A stretch of DNA of 11,808 nt from Chloroflexota bacterium (GTDB taxonomy: Bacteria; Chloroflexota; Anaerolineae; UBA1429). How positions within the stretch are numbered: the first letter of the stretch is position 1; each line of letters starts with the position of its first letter. Under the pieces are notes generated by a model. The model saw only the letters and a list, made by a program, of their open reading frames with translations, was not told where the DNA came from and made no database searches. The stretch is from positions 1-11,808 of the forward strand of contig JAAZBY010000072.1 of NCBI GenBank assembly GCA_012513595.1, in the 5' to 3' direction. The position numbers and the translations under genes are program-made. Positions 5,927-11,808 of this stretch are shown piece by piece.

Positions 5927-6883
5927 TTAGCTCACCTTCACCAGCTTGCGCAGCGAACGGAACTCGCGCGGGGGGTTCAGGTGCCTCCCGTAAAAGCTCC
6001 ACGACACCTCGCCGACGTAGAGGTCGCCACGGGAATCGACCGCCAGGCCGTGCGGGGCGATGAACTGCTCGGGCTTGGCGTCACCGGCGCGCACGTCCCC
6101 CAGCCAGGCCAGGCGCTGGCCGTCCAGGGTGTGGATGCTCACCCGGGCGCCGATGTTGGGATAGTCCTGGTTGACGGCCATCGAGCCGGGCAGCTGGCCG
6201 ATGAAGGCCAGGGGCACCTCGCCGTCCACGATGTGCATGCCGCAGGGGCGATGCAGGTTGTTCCACTGGGTGACGTACTGACCCTGGGGATCAAACACCT
6301 GCACGCGGTGGTTCTCCCGGTCGGCCACGTAGACCAGCCCCTGCCGGTCGGTGCACACCGAGTGCACCAGGTTGAACTGCCCCGGGTCGCTGCCATACTC
6401 TCCCCAGGAAAAGAGATGCTCGCCGTCCGGCGAGAACTTGTGCACGCGGGCGTTGCCGTAGCCGTCGGCGATGTACAGGTCGCCGGTCTCCGGGGCAAAG
6501 GCCACCTTGGTGGGGCGGTTGAACGGCCTGCCGCTCTGGTAGGGCGCCGCCTGGCCAGAGACGCCAAAGGTCTGCAACACCTCGCCCGACAGGGTGCACT
6601 TGCGCACCGTGTGGTCGGCGTCGTCGGCGAGATAGAGGAGTCCGTCGGGGCCCAGCGTGGCGCCATGCGGCCGGCCAAAGGTGCCCTCCCCCCAGAAGTC
6701 CACCAGGTTGCCCTCGCGGTCCAGGACGATGATGGGATGCTCTCCCCGGTTCAGGACGTAGACGCGGTCTTGCCGATCAATGACCACGTCGGCCACCTCG
6801 TGGAGGTTCCATCCCTCGGGCAGCTTGGCCCAGTCCAGGTCCACCTCGTAGACGAACTCACCACAACCCACTCTCGCCGCCAT
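5927..6883 (-). CDS. NHL-repeat beta-propeller protein (peptidyl-alpha-hydroxyglycine amidating lyase-like)
   Basis: A 318-residue protein built from NHL-type blades. Clear units are around residues 27-58 (ADVVIDRQDRVYVLNRGEHP), 69-107 (PHGATLGPDGLLYLADDADH), 120-161 (PTKVAFAPETGDLYIADGYG), 169-206 (VCTDRQGLVYVADRENHRVQ) and 277-295 (PHGLAVDSRGDLYVGEVSW), which together suggest a five- or six-bladed propeller. The overall order, with DGYGNARVHKF and a late HGLAVDSRGDLY, resembles the catalytic propeller of peptidylglycine amidating lyase, but bacterial members of this group are mostly uncharacterised. No signal peptide is seen. The start is firm: AAGGAG (6889-6894) stands five bases before the ATG. 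It has its own promoter after the ABC permease gene, so it may be regulated independently. It could equally be a non-enzymatic ligand-binding propeller. Confidence 0.85.
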   Translation of the reverse strand: MAARVGCGEFVYEVDLDWAKLPEGWNLHEVADVVIDRQDRVYVLNRGEHPIIVLDREGNLVDFWGEGTFGRPHGATLGPDGLLYLADDADHTVRKCTLSGEVLQTFGVSGQAAPYQSGRPFNRPTKVAFAPETGDLYIADGYGNARVHKFSPDGEHLFSWGEYGSDPGQFNLVHSVCTDRQGLVYVADRENHRVQVFDPQGQYVTQWNNLHRPCGMHIVDGEVPLAFIGQLPGSMAVNQDYPNIGARVSIHTLDGQRLAWLGDVRAGDAKPEQFIAPHGLAVDSRGDLYVGEVSWSFYGRHLNPPREFRSLRKLVKVS

Positions 6884-6959
6884 CTCTGCTCCTTGCTCTC
6901 GTATGGAGGGACGATGATCGTGCCGTGCGGCCGGGGCGCCCGGCGCTCAGAACGGCCCC

Positions 6960-6987
6960 ATTATAGGGGCAGCGCCGCACCGGTCTA
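6960..6987 (-). promoter_or_regulatory. Promoter for the NHL gene
   Basis: On the minus strand a perfect TATAAT (6960-6965) stands 16 bases downstream of TAGACC (6982-6987), which matches four of six -35 positions and overlaps the stop codon of the upstream permease gene. Transcription would start near 6953, leaving a leader of about 70 bases. The leader holds a small GC hairpin at 6930-6944 (6-bp stem GCCGGG/CCCGGC, 3-base loop). Confidence 0.55.
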
Positions 6988-8079
6988 GCGGCTCAGCCGG
7001 CGCAGGCGCCAGGCCGCCCCGGCGTACAGCGGCGCCGCCCACAGGCAGGCACCCCCCAGCCAGGCCCAGGCCTGCGGAGGAACGACCTCCCAGAAGGCCG
7101 CCCGGAACCCCCGCGCCAGAAGCGACGTGGGCACCCAGCGGGCCACCTGGGCCATCGCGGGCAACTGCGCCGCGCCCGCGAACATCCCCAGGAGCATCGG
7201 CGCGATCAACAAGAACATGATGAGCCCGCTCCACAGGCTCATGCTCTGTACGGTGGCGAAGGATAGCCCCAGGAGCAGCCCCAGGCCCACGCCCAGGACC
7301 ACGCTGGCGGCTAGGGCCGCCAGCGCCACGTCCCAGTGCACGATCAGGCGGTGCGAGGTGGCCATCAACACCCCGCCGGCCAGCACCCCATAGGTAACGC
7401 CAGCCAGAGCCTTGCCGGCGACGATCTCTCCGGTGCCGGCCGGCGATAGGAGCAGGGCGTCAATGGTGTGCGTCTCTTTCTCTTCGACCATCAGATAGGG
7501 GACCAGGAACGTGGCCACGGCGAGGACAGCGATGACGAACGTGGCGGACTCCATAAAGGGCTCGTTCCCGCCCGTTGGCGGGTACACCGCGTGCCTGGCC
7601 GTCTCGACGCGCACCGACCGGCCGAGCAGGGCGCCGATGGCCTCCCCGGCCAGCGAGCCCAGCTCCGCCACATCCCGCGCGTCGGCCTGATGCGCATAGT
7701 AGCCTGCCAGCACTGCATCGCCCGGCAGCGCGCGCAGCCCGGCGGGGATCACCACCCCCAACACCCCCCTCGACCCGGGCCCCACCAGGCCCTCGCGCAT
7801 CGCGTCGGCCGTGGGCGCCGAGTAGGCCCGCACTCTGCCCTGCTCCTGGAGAGCTTGGGCCCACGCTTCGCCGCCCTCGTCCACGACGATGAGCACCGGC
7901 AGGGGGCCGCTCGGCACCAGCGCCGCCAGGCCACTCCGCGTCAGCGACAGAAGCAGGACGCCGAACACCACCGACAGGAACACCCTGTTCTGCGCCGCGT
8001 CGACCACGTCCCTGGCGGTAATCGCCCAGACGATGCGCAGTGCGCCGAGCCTTGCGCGCAGACCCCTTCCCATTCCCAC
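6985..8079 (-). CDS. ABC-2 type exporter permease (second copy)
   Basis: A 364-residue NatB-like membrane subunit. The N-terminus AITARDVVDAAQNRVFLSVV leads to TM1 (about 33-55). A large extracytoplasmic domain (about 58-170, containing HAVYPPTGGNEP) follows, then five more hydrophobic segments from about residue 176 to 355. The cytoplasmic coupling stretch VEEKETHTIDALLLSPAGTG (about 198-217) is the ABC-2 signature. It shares its layout and several motifs (ITA-R/K-DV, NR, VYPP) with the preceding permease, so the two are paralogues that probably form a heterodimer with the ATPase encoded upstream. The gap to the previous stop is 22 bases. The start is GTG 8079, or ATG 8073 in the same frame; AGGAGAGGGGG lies upstream and allows either. 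The transported substrate is unknown. Confidence 0.88.
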   Translation of the reverse strand: MGMGRGLRARLGALRIVWAITARDVVDAAQNRVFLSVVFGVLLLSLTRSGLAALVPSGPLPVLIVVDEGGEAWAQALQEQGRVRAYSAPTADAMREGLVGPGSRGVLGVVIPAGLRALPGDAVLAGYYAHQADARDVAELGSLAGEAIGALLGRSVRVETARHAVYPPTGGNEPFMESATFVIAVLAVATFLVPYLMVEEKETHTIDALLLSPAGTGEIVAGKALAGVTYGVLAGGVLMATSHRLIVHWDVALAALAASVVLGVGLGLLLGLSFATVQSMSLWSGLIMFLLIAPMLLGMFAGAAQLPAMAQVARWVPTSLLARGFRAAFWEVVPPQAWAWLGGACLWAAPLYAGAAWRLRRLSR

Positions 8080-8101
8080 TCGTTCCCCCTCTCCTGGCGG
8101 C

Positions 8102-9223
8102 TCAGGCGCCTCGCTTCGCCTGGGTGCTGCTCAGCCGGACCACGGCAGTCAGCAGCACTGCCGCACAGCCTAATGCCAGCCCGATCGCCGCCCAGTACCC
8201 GCCCGGCGGCGTCGGCCGGGCGAACGCCGCCTGTAGGGCGCGGGCCACGGCCGACGTCGGCATCCAGCGCAGCACCGCGGCGAGCGGACCTGGCAGCCCC
8301 AACCCCTCGGCCTCCTCGGCAAGGAACACCGACGTCACCAGGGGCAGCACCAGCACCCAGACCCACACCGCGAGTTGCTGCCGATCACGGATCGCGCTGC
8401 CGAGAAGCAGCCCCAGCGGCACGGTGAACGCGGCCCCGGCCAGGGCCGCCAGGATCGCCCAGCCCCAGTGCACCACCAGCGCCGCATAGGAGGCCAGGCC
8501 CAAGAGGCCGGCCAGCGCACAGTAGGCCATCCCGGCACCGACCTTGCCGACCACATACTGCGCCATGGTCACCGGTGAGACGAGCAGCGCGTCGAGCGTG
8601 CGCGTGCGCCGCTCTTCCAGCATCAGATGCGGCGTGACGGACAGCCCCGTCATCAGGATCGCCAGGATGATGCTGAAAGCCCCCAACAGGAGCAGCCCCC
8701 CAGTCTGCCCCTCGGGCGGGTACACGCGGTGGCCGGCGGTGTCAACCGTCACCGGGGTGCCCAGCAGCTCGGTAAGGCGCCCCTCGAACAGCGCGGCCGC
8801 CTGCCGGGCCCCGGCCGCAGAGGCCCAGTATTGCACGTACCCGTCCACCCGCAGCGGCCCCCCGCCCGCCGCGGGCAGCGTCGCGGGCAGCACCACCCCC
8901 AGGGTGACCGTGTCATGATCGGCCACAGCCTCGCGCAGCGCATCGAGCGAGGGGACTACGTGTATCTCCTCGTACTCGGGCGCCACCTTGAGCGCGGCCA
9001 CCAGCTCCGGCGTGCCAGGGGCCTCGATCACCAGGCTATCCCCGCGCGAGGTGAGCGCGGGCAGGTACTTGTAGGATACCAGGATGATCGCCACCCCGAA
9101 CAGGGTGGACAGGATGGAACGGTTGCGCAACGCGTCGGCCACGTCCTTGGCCGTGATAGCCAGGGCAATGCGCAGCCACTCCCCGATCGCCGCCCGCCGC
9201 GGCCGCCTCAGTTCGCTTCCCAT
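8102..9223 (-). CDS. ABC-2 type exporter permease (first copy)
   Basis: A 373-residue membrane subunit. An N-terminal cytoplasmic helix (RIALAITAKDVADALRNRSI) precedes TM1 (about 38-57). An outer domain (about 60-170, ending GHRVYPPEGQ) precedes five further hydrophobic segments. The coupling motif HLMLEERRTRTLDALLVSPV (about 199-218) is typical of ABC-2 permeases of the Nat type. ATG 9223 lies inside the last codons of the ATPase gene, a 16-base overlap in another frame, with GGAGGAG just upstream, so the two are probably translationally coupled. The same frame is open much further upstream, but that part only shadows the ATPase gene and is not coding. It is paired with the similar permease downstream, and the asymmetric pair suggests a heteromeric exporter. 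Confidence 0.9.
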   Translation of the reverse strand: MGSELRRPRRAAIGEWLRIALAITAKDVADALRNRSILSTLFGVAIILVSYKYLPALTSRGDSLVIEAPGTPELVAALKVAPEYEEIHVVPSLDALREAVADHDTVTLGVVLPATLPAAGGGPLRVDGYVQYWASAAGARQAAALFEGRLTELLGTPVTVDTAGHRVYPPEGQTGGLLLLGAFSIILAILMTGLSVTPHLMLEERRTRTLDALLVSPVTMAQYVVGKVGAGMAYCALAGLLGLASYAALVVHWGWAILAALAGAAFTVPLGLLLGSAIRDRQQLAVWVWVLVLPLVTSVFLAEEAEGLGLPGPLAAVLRWMPTSAVARALQAAFARPTPPGGYWAAIGLALGCAAVLLTAVVRLSSTQAKRGA

Positions 9224-9948
9224 GTCGCCGCTCCTCCGCCCGTCAGGCGCACGAACACGTCCTCGAGCGTGCTGCCCGGCCCGCCTAGCTCCTCTTTGAG
9301 GCGCGCCGGGGGGCCCTCCGCCACGACCCTGCCCCGGTCGATGACGGCCACCTGCCCGCAGAGCTGATCGGCCTCCTCGATATAGTGCGTGGTGAGGAAC
9401 ACCGTGGTGCCCTGGCCAGTGAGGTCCCGCACAAACGCGCGGATGGCCCGCGCGGCGTGTGCGTCCAGCCCGCGGGTGGGCTCGTCGAGGAACAGCACCT
9501 GAGGCTCGTGCAAGAGCGCCCGGGCAATCAGCAGGCGTTGCTTCATCCCGTTCGAGTAGGTCGCCACGCGGGCGTCGGCGCGCTCGGTCAGCCCTACCTG
9601 GGCGAGCACCGCCTCGACCCGCGCCCTTCCGACCCCGTACAAACGGGCAAAGAAGGCCAGGTTGGCGCGGCCGGAAGCCCGCTCGTACAGGTTCTGGTAC
9701 TCCATCACCACGCCGATGCGCGGCTTGAGCGCGGCACGCTCTGTGACCACGTCGCACCCGGCCACCCGCGCGCGACCCGCCGTCGGAGCGAGCAGCCCCG
9801 TCAGCAGGCGGATCGTCGTGGTCTTGCCGGCCCCGTTGGGCCCCAGGAACCCGTAGAGCGTGCCGCTGGGGATCGAAAGCGTCAGGCCATCCACAGCGCG
9901 TAGGTCGCCAAAGGTGCGCGTCAGCCCCTCGGTGACGATGCCTTCCAT
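9208..9948 (-). CDS. ABC exporter ATP-binding subunit (NatA-like)
   Basis: A 246-residue nucleotide-binding domain with all motifs intact: Walker A GPNGAGKTTT (36-45), Q-loop Q85 in MEYQNLYER, signature YSNGMKQRL (131-139, the variant common in Nat/drug-exporter ATPases), Walker B VLFLDEPT (151-158; D155, E156), D-loop GLD and switch H188 in FLTTHYIEEAD. It should power the two ABC-2 permeases encoded next. The start is decided by GGAGGAGGAGAC immediately before ATG 9948, although the frame is open for 80 more codons upstream. The gene follows a 163-base gap containing a promoter candidate, the widest space in the cluster. Its sequence is visibly related to the degenerate domain of the upstream regulator, especially around LYERxS..ANLxFFxRLY. 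Confidence 0.96.
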   Translation of the reverse strand: MEGIVTEGLTRTFGDLRAVDGLTLSIPSGTLYGFLGPNGAGKTTTIRLLTGLLAPTAGRARVAGCDVVTERAALKPRIGVVMEYQNLYERASGRANLAFFARLYGVGRARVEAVLAQVGLTERADARVATYSNGMKQRLLIARALLHEPQVLFLDEPTRGLDAHAARAIRAFVRDLTGQGTTVFLTTHYIEEADQLCGQVAVIDRGRVVAEGPPARLKEELGGPGSTLEDVFVRLTGGGAATWEAN

Positions 9949-10009
9949 GTCTCCTCCTCCGTGCGCCGACCGGCGGATGCACCTGCTGGGCACCGCCTTG
10001 CTCACTATC

Positions 10010-10038
10010 ACCATAGGGGATGGCCATGGCCGGCGCAA
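10010..10038 (-). promoter_or_regulatory. Promoter candidate upstream of the ATPase-permease genes
   Basis: On the minus strand TTGCGC (10033-10038) and TATGGT (10010-10015) are 17 bases apart, each four of six to the sigma70 consensus. The predicted start near 10003 leaves a leader of about 55 bases ending in the strong GGAGGAGGA ribosome site (9952-9960). A small interrupted inverted repeat (9961-9982) lies in the leader. This would let the exporter genes respond separately from the regulator gene. Confidence 0.45.
10022..10031. promoter_or_regulatory. Palindrome inside the promoter spacer (possible operator)
   Basis: GGCCATGGCC is a perfect 10-base palindrome between the -35 and -10 candidates. 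A second inverted repeat, GCGCC-AGCA-GGCGC (10046-10059), lies just upstream of the -35. Either could bind a regulator. Neither resembles the direct-repeat sites usual for LytTR proteins, and short GC palindromes are frequent by chance in this DNA. Confidence 0.3.
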
Positions 10039-10111
10039 CACTTTCGCGCCAGCAGGCGCAGGGGGCCGCCAGGCGGCGCCGAGCGCCTCCGAACGGCCCG
10101 CCGGGGGGCCC

Positions 10112-11104
10112 TCAGTAACCGAGCAGGGCGCGCAGGTCGGCCGCGGCCGACTTGCTGAGGGGGATCTGCGTCCCCGCTGGGTCGTCAAGGCGCAGGGTGA
10201 AGGAGTCTCGCGTGTAGGGGATGACCTCGCGCACGTGCTGGAGGTTGACGAGGTAGGCGCGGTGGGCGCGGAAGAAGCCGCTCCGCGAGAGGCGCTCCTC
10301 GAGCTCTGTGAGGGTGAACTGGCTGGGGAGTAGCGCCTCGCTGGTCTGCAGGTAGGTGCGGCTCTCGCGGGCCACGGCGTAGAGGATCTCGGCCGGGTTC
10401 ACCAGGACGATCTTGTCCTCGGCGCGCACCGGCACCTTGAAGGGGATCGGCGCGCTCTCGGCGGGCGCCTCGTCGGGCAGCGCGCTCAAGAGGCCCCGGC
10501 TGAGTGCGTAGAACCGGTCACAGGAATCCGCCAGGTGGAGCGGCCCCTCGGCTAGGATCAGCACGGCCGCGCCGCCCGCTGCCTGCCCCTCGATGGCGCG
10601 GCGAATCACCGCCACCGAGGCCTCGTCGCAGCCGACAAACGGATCCTCGAGAACAAGCGCCCGCGGGCGGTGCAGGATCGCCCGGCCCAGCGCCAGGCGG
10701 CGCGCCAGGCCCTCCGGTAGTTGGGCGGCCCGCGTCGCGCCCCGGTCAGCCAGGCCGACCTCCGCCAGCGTCTCGAGGGCACGCTCCTTCGGCAGATCGT
10801 AGAGCCGGCAGAAGAAAGTCAGGTTGGCGAGGGCGGACTGCCTCTCGTACAGGCCGTTCTCGGCCAACAGAACGCCAAGGTGCCGCTTGAGGAGGGCGTG
10901 CCCGCTCACCGGATCGGCGCCCAGCACGCGCACATGGCCGGCGGTGGGCGTTTCGCGCCCCAGGAGCAGGGCCAGCAGGTAGGCGCGCCCGCCACTGCGC
11001 GGCCCCAGCACCGCCACGGCCTCCCCGCCGGCGACGCGCAGGGCGTCCACCTCCAGGACGGCGTCCTGGCCGACGACCTTCTGCAGCCGACTAATCTCAA
11101 TCAC
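10112..11104 (-). CDS. LytTR transcriptional regulator fused to a degenerate ABC ATPase domain
   Basis: A 330-residue two-domain protein. Residues 1-210 align along their length with ABC ATPases, especially the neighbouring one (LYERQSALANLTFFCRLYDL, then the helical region to about 160). The catalytic motifs are lost: Walker A reads GPRSGGRAY (34-42; R40 and A41 replace K and T/S), the Q-loop position is N84, the signature is LPEGLARRL (129-137), Walker B ends LVLEDP (E153, D154 swapped) and the switch histidine is E186. Residues 230-330 are a LytTR DNA-binding domain with ILYAVARESRTYLQTSE, the hallmark FFRAHRAYLVNLQHV (about 277-291) and IPLSKSAAADLRALL. There is no receiver domain, so it is not a phosphorylated response regulator. 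The start is GTG 11104, 21 bases after the membrane-protein stop, with a weak GGGGA site. Inferred role: transcriptional control of the adjacent exporter, perhaps through contact between the pseudo-ATPase and the permeases. ABC-LytTR architectures exist in other bacteria; the degree of decay here is notable. Confidence 0.9.
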   Translation of the reverse strand: MIEISRLQKVVGQDAVLEVDALRVAGGEAVAVLGPRSGGRAYLLALLLGRETPTAGHVRVLGADPVSGHALLKRHLGVLLAENGLYERQSALANLTFFCRLYDLPKERALETLAEVGLADRGATRAAQLPEGLARRLALGRAILHRPRALVLEDPFVGCDEASVAVIRRAIEGQAAGGAAVLILAEGPLHLADSCDRFYALSRGLLSALPDEAPAESAPIPFKVPVRAEDKIVLVNPAEILYAVARESRTYLQTSEALLPSQFTLTELEERLSRSGFFRAHRAYLVNLQHVREVIPYTRDSFTLRLDDPAGTQIPLSKSAAADLRALLGY

Positions 11105-11125
11105 CGCGCCATCCCCAAGGCGCCC

Positions 11126-11808
11126 TCAGGCCCCCCGCTTCTGGAGGAACCGGTAGGTGCCCGCTGCGCTGACCAATGAGGCCGCGTAAGCGAGCGCGGC
11201 CGCGCCAACCAGCCCTGCCTCCAGCACCGTCAGGCGATAGACCGTGCCAAAGACGACGCAGTTCACCACGGCGCTGACCATCAGCGGCACCACCAGCGAG
11301 CGCGAAAACGCGATGTTGACCGAGCGCGCCGTGATGGCCAGCGTGGAGACGTAGACGGCCGGGAAGGCCGCCATGACCGCCCCCAGCAGCGGCCCGCCCA
11401 GGTGGCTCAGCCCTACCGCTGCCACGATGATCCCGCCGCTCAGCAAGCCTCGGGCGGGGATATCCCAGCGCGCCCGCCGCACGCGCACCCGTTCGTGGCC
11501 CCGCAGCCGCAGGATACGGTCCATGACCAGGTACACCGCGGCCAGCGTCAGCGCCCAGATCGCCAGGCCGGTCGTGTAGCGCGGCGCCCCGCGCCACACC
11601 AGCAGCCCCTGGAGGCCGGCCCAGGCCGCCAGGGCCGCCGCAATGCCCACCACCAGGCCCCTCCGCACGGCCACCGCGTAGGTCAGCAGGAACACGCAGT
11701 TGATCGCAAAGGCCACCGGCAGGGCCGACGTGGCCTGGTAGGCGCGCTCGGCCCCCTGCGTCCAGCCGATAAAGGTGAGCGCCACGACGATGGTCGAGGG
11801 CAGCCCGC
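11126..11808 (-). CDS. Polytopic membrane protein with internal duplication (5' end outside window)
   Basis: The frame is open to the window edge and ends in TGA at 11126; 226 residues are visible. Seven or eight hydrophobic stretches are separated by short loops, with one basic cytoplasmic segment, RLRGHERVRVRRARWD. Visible residues 3-60 and 149-206 align without gaps: each has a proline, 34 positions later NCV, then about 18 residues later AAALA. The second copy is preceded by about 30 residues (GLLSGGIIVAAVGLSHLGGP), so the missing N-terminus is probably of similar length. A GTG at 11785 could be an internal start, but homology between the repeats begins before it, so I treat the gene as truncated. 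Function not recognised. It precedes the ABC-LytTR regulator by 21 bases, so they are probably co-transcribed; it might be a sensor, an immunity protein or a transporter. Confidence 0.75.
   Translation of the reverse strand, partial: GLPSTIVVALTFIGWTQGAERAYQATSALPVAFAINCVFLLTYAVAVRRGLVVGIAAALAAWAGLQGLLVWRGAPRYTTGLAIWALTLAAVYLVMDRILRLRGHERVRVRRARWDIPARGLLSGGIIVAAVGLSHLGGPLLGAVMAAFPAVYVSTLAITARSVNIAFSRSLVVPLMVSAVVNCVVFGTVYRLTVLEAGLVGAAALAYAASLVSAAGTYRFLQKRGA

Noticed and set aside
3909..6002. A 697-codon minus-strand open frame opposite the dehydrogenase and EEP genes
   Set aside because: It is antisense to two genes with complete family motifs, has no recognisable domain and is composed of G/A/V/R/D-rich sequence typical of shadow frames in GC-rich DNA.
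5297..6988. A 563-codon plus-strand open frame across the convergence point
   Set aside because: It overlaps the EEP gene in another frame and runs antisense to the NHL gene; it shows no domain and its composition fits a shadow frame.
8102..10027. A 641-codon minus-strand open frame that looks like a soluble domain fused to the first permease
   Set aside because: The upstream 268 codons lie in another frame of the intact ATPase gene and read as arginine- and glycine-rich low-complexity sequence. A ribosome site and ATG at 9223 mark the true permease start.
9949..10111. LytTR-type direct repeats in the regulator-exporter gap
   Set aside because: The best partial match (AAAGTGTTG on the minus strand) has no second copy at the usual 12-13-base spacing, so I do not call a binding site.
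9949..10188. An 80-residue N-terminal extension of the ABC ATPase
   Set aside because: It crosses the promoter candidate, overlaps the regulator gene's end and reads as low-complexity sequence. GGAGGAGGA directly before ATG 9948 and the ABC domain start argue for the shorter form.

Overview
The window is a GC-rich bacterial segment, densely coded, with no tRNA, rRNA, CRISPR array, transposase or phage gene that I can see. No gap between genes exceeds about 165 bases. The gene mix suggests a free-living heterotroph, possibly a Chloroflexota/Anaerolineae-like lineage. It includes a sulfatase, TIM-barrel sugar isomerase, Gfo/Idh/MocA dehydrogenase, NHL propeller protein, an MscL with a zinc-ribbon tail and NatA/NatB-like ABC exporters. 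The lineage is an inference from gene content only.

Left half, plus strand (1-5840). The tail of an unidentified gene ends at 148 and is followed by a terminator-like hairpin. Next come a cysteine-type sulfatase (216-1544), an EamA-type 10-TM transporter (1603-2445) and mscL (2504-3013). mscL has its own near-consensus sigma70-type promoter overlapping the transporter's stop codon. After a 128-base gap holding two perfect 18-base palindromes comes a three-gene set: a xylose-isomerase-like TIM-barrel protein (3142-3912), a Gfo/Idh/MocA oxidoreductase (4017-5018) and an endonuclease/exonuclease/phosphatase-fold hydrolase (5064-5840). Together with the sulfatase these look like a carbohydrate or cyclitol degradation locus: desulfation, import, then oxidation/isomerisation and ester cleavage. 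The substrate cannot be read from the sequence.

Convergence point (5841-5926). A 38-base near-perfect inverted repeat separates the plus-strand set from the minus-strand genes and could end transcription from both sides.

Right half, minus strand (11808-5927). In transcription order: the 3' part of a polytopic membrane protein with an internal duplication (11126 to the window edge); a fusion of a degenerate ABC-type ATPase domain to a LytTR DNA-binding domain (10112-11104); an intact NatA-like ABC ATPase (9208-9948); and two paralogous ABC-2 permeases (8102-9223 and 6985-8079). Then comes an NHL-repeat protein (5927-6883) with its own TATAAT promoter. The pseudo-ATPase resembles the neighbouring true ATPase across its whole length but has lost the Walker A lysine, the Walker B aspartate-glutamate order, the ABC signature and the switch histidine. 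The most interesting reading is an ABC exporter whose own ATPase was duplicated, inactivated and joined to a DNA-binding domain, giving a regulator that may sense the transporter. A promoter with a palindrome inside its spacer lies between the regulator and the exporter genes and is a natural candidate target.
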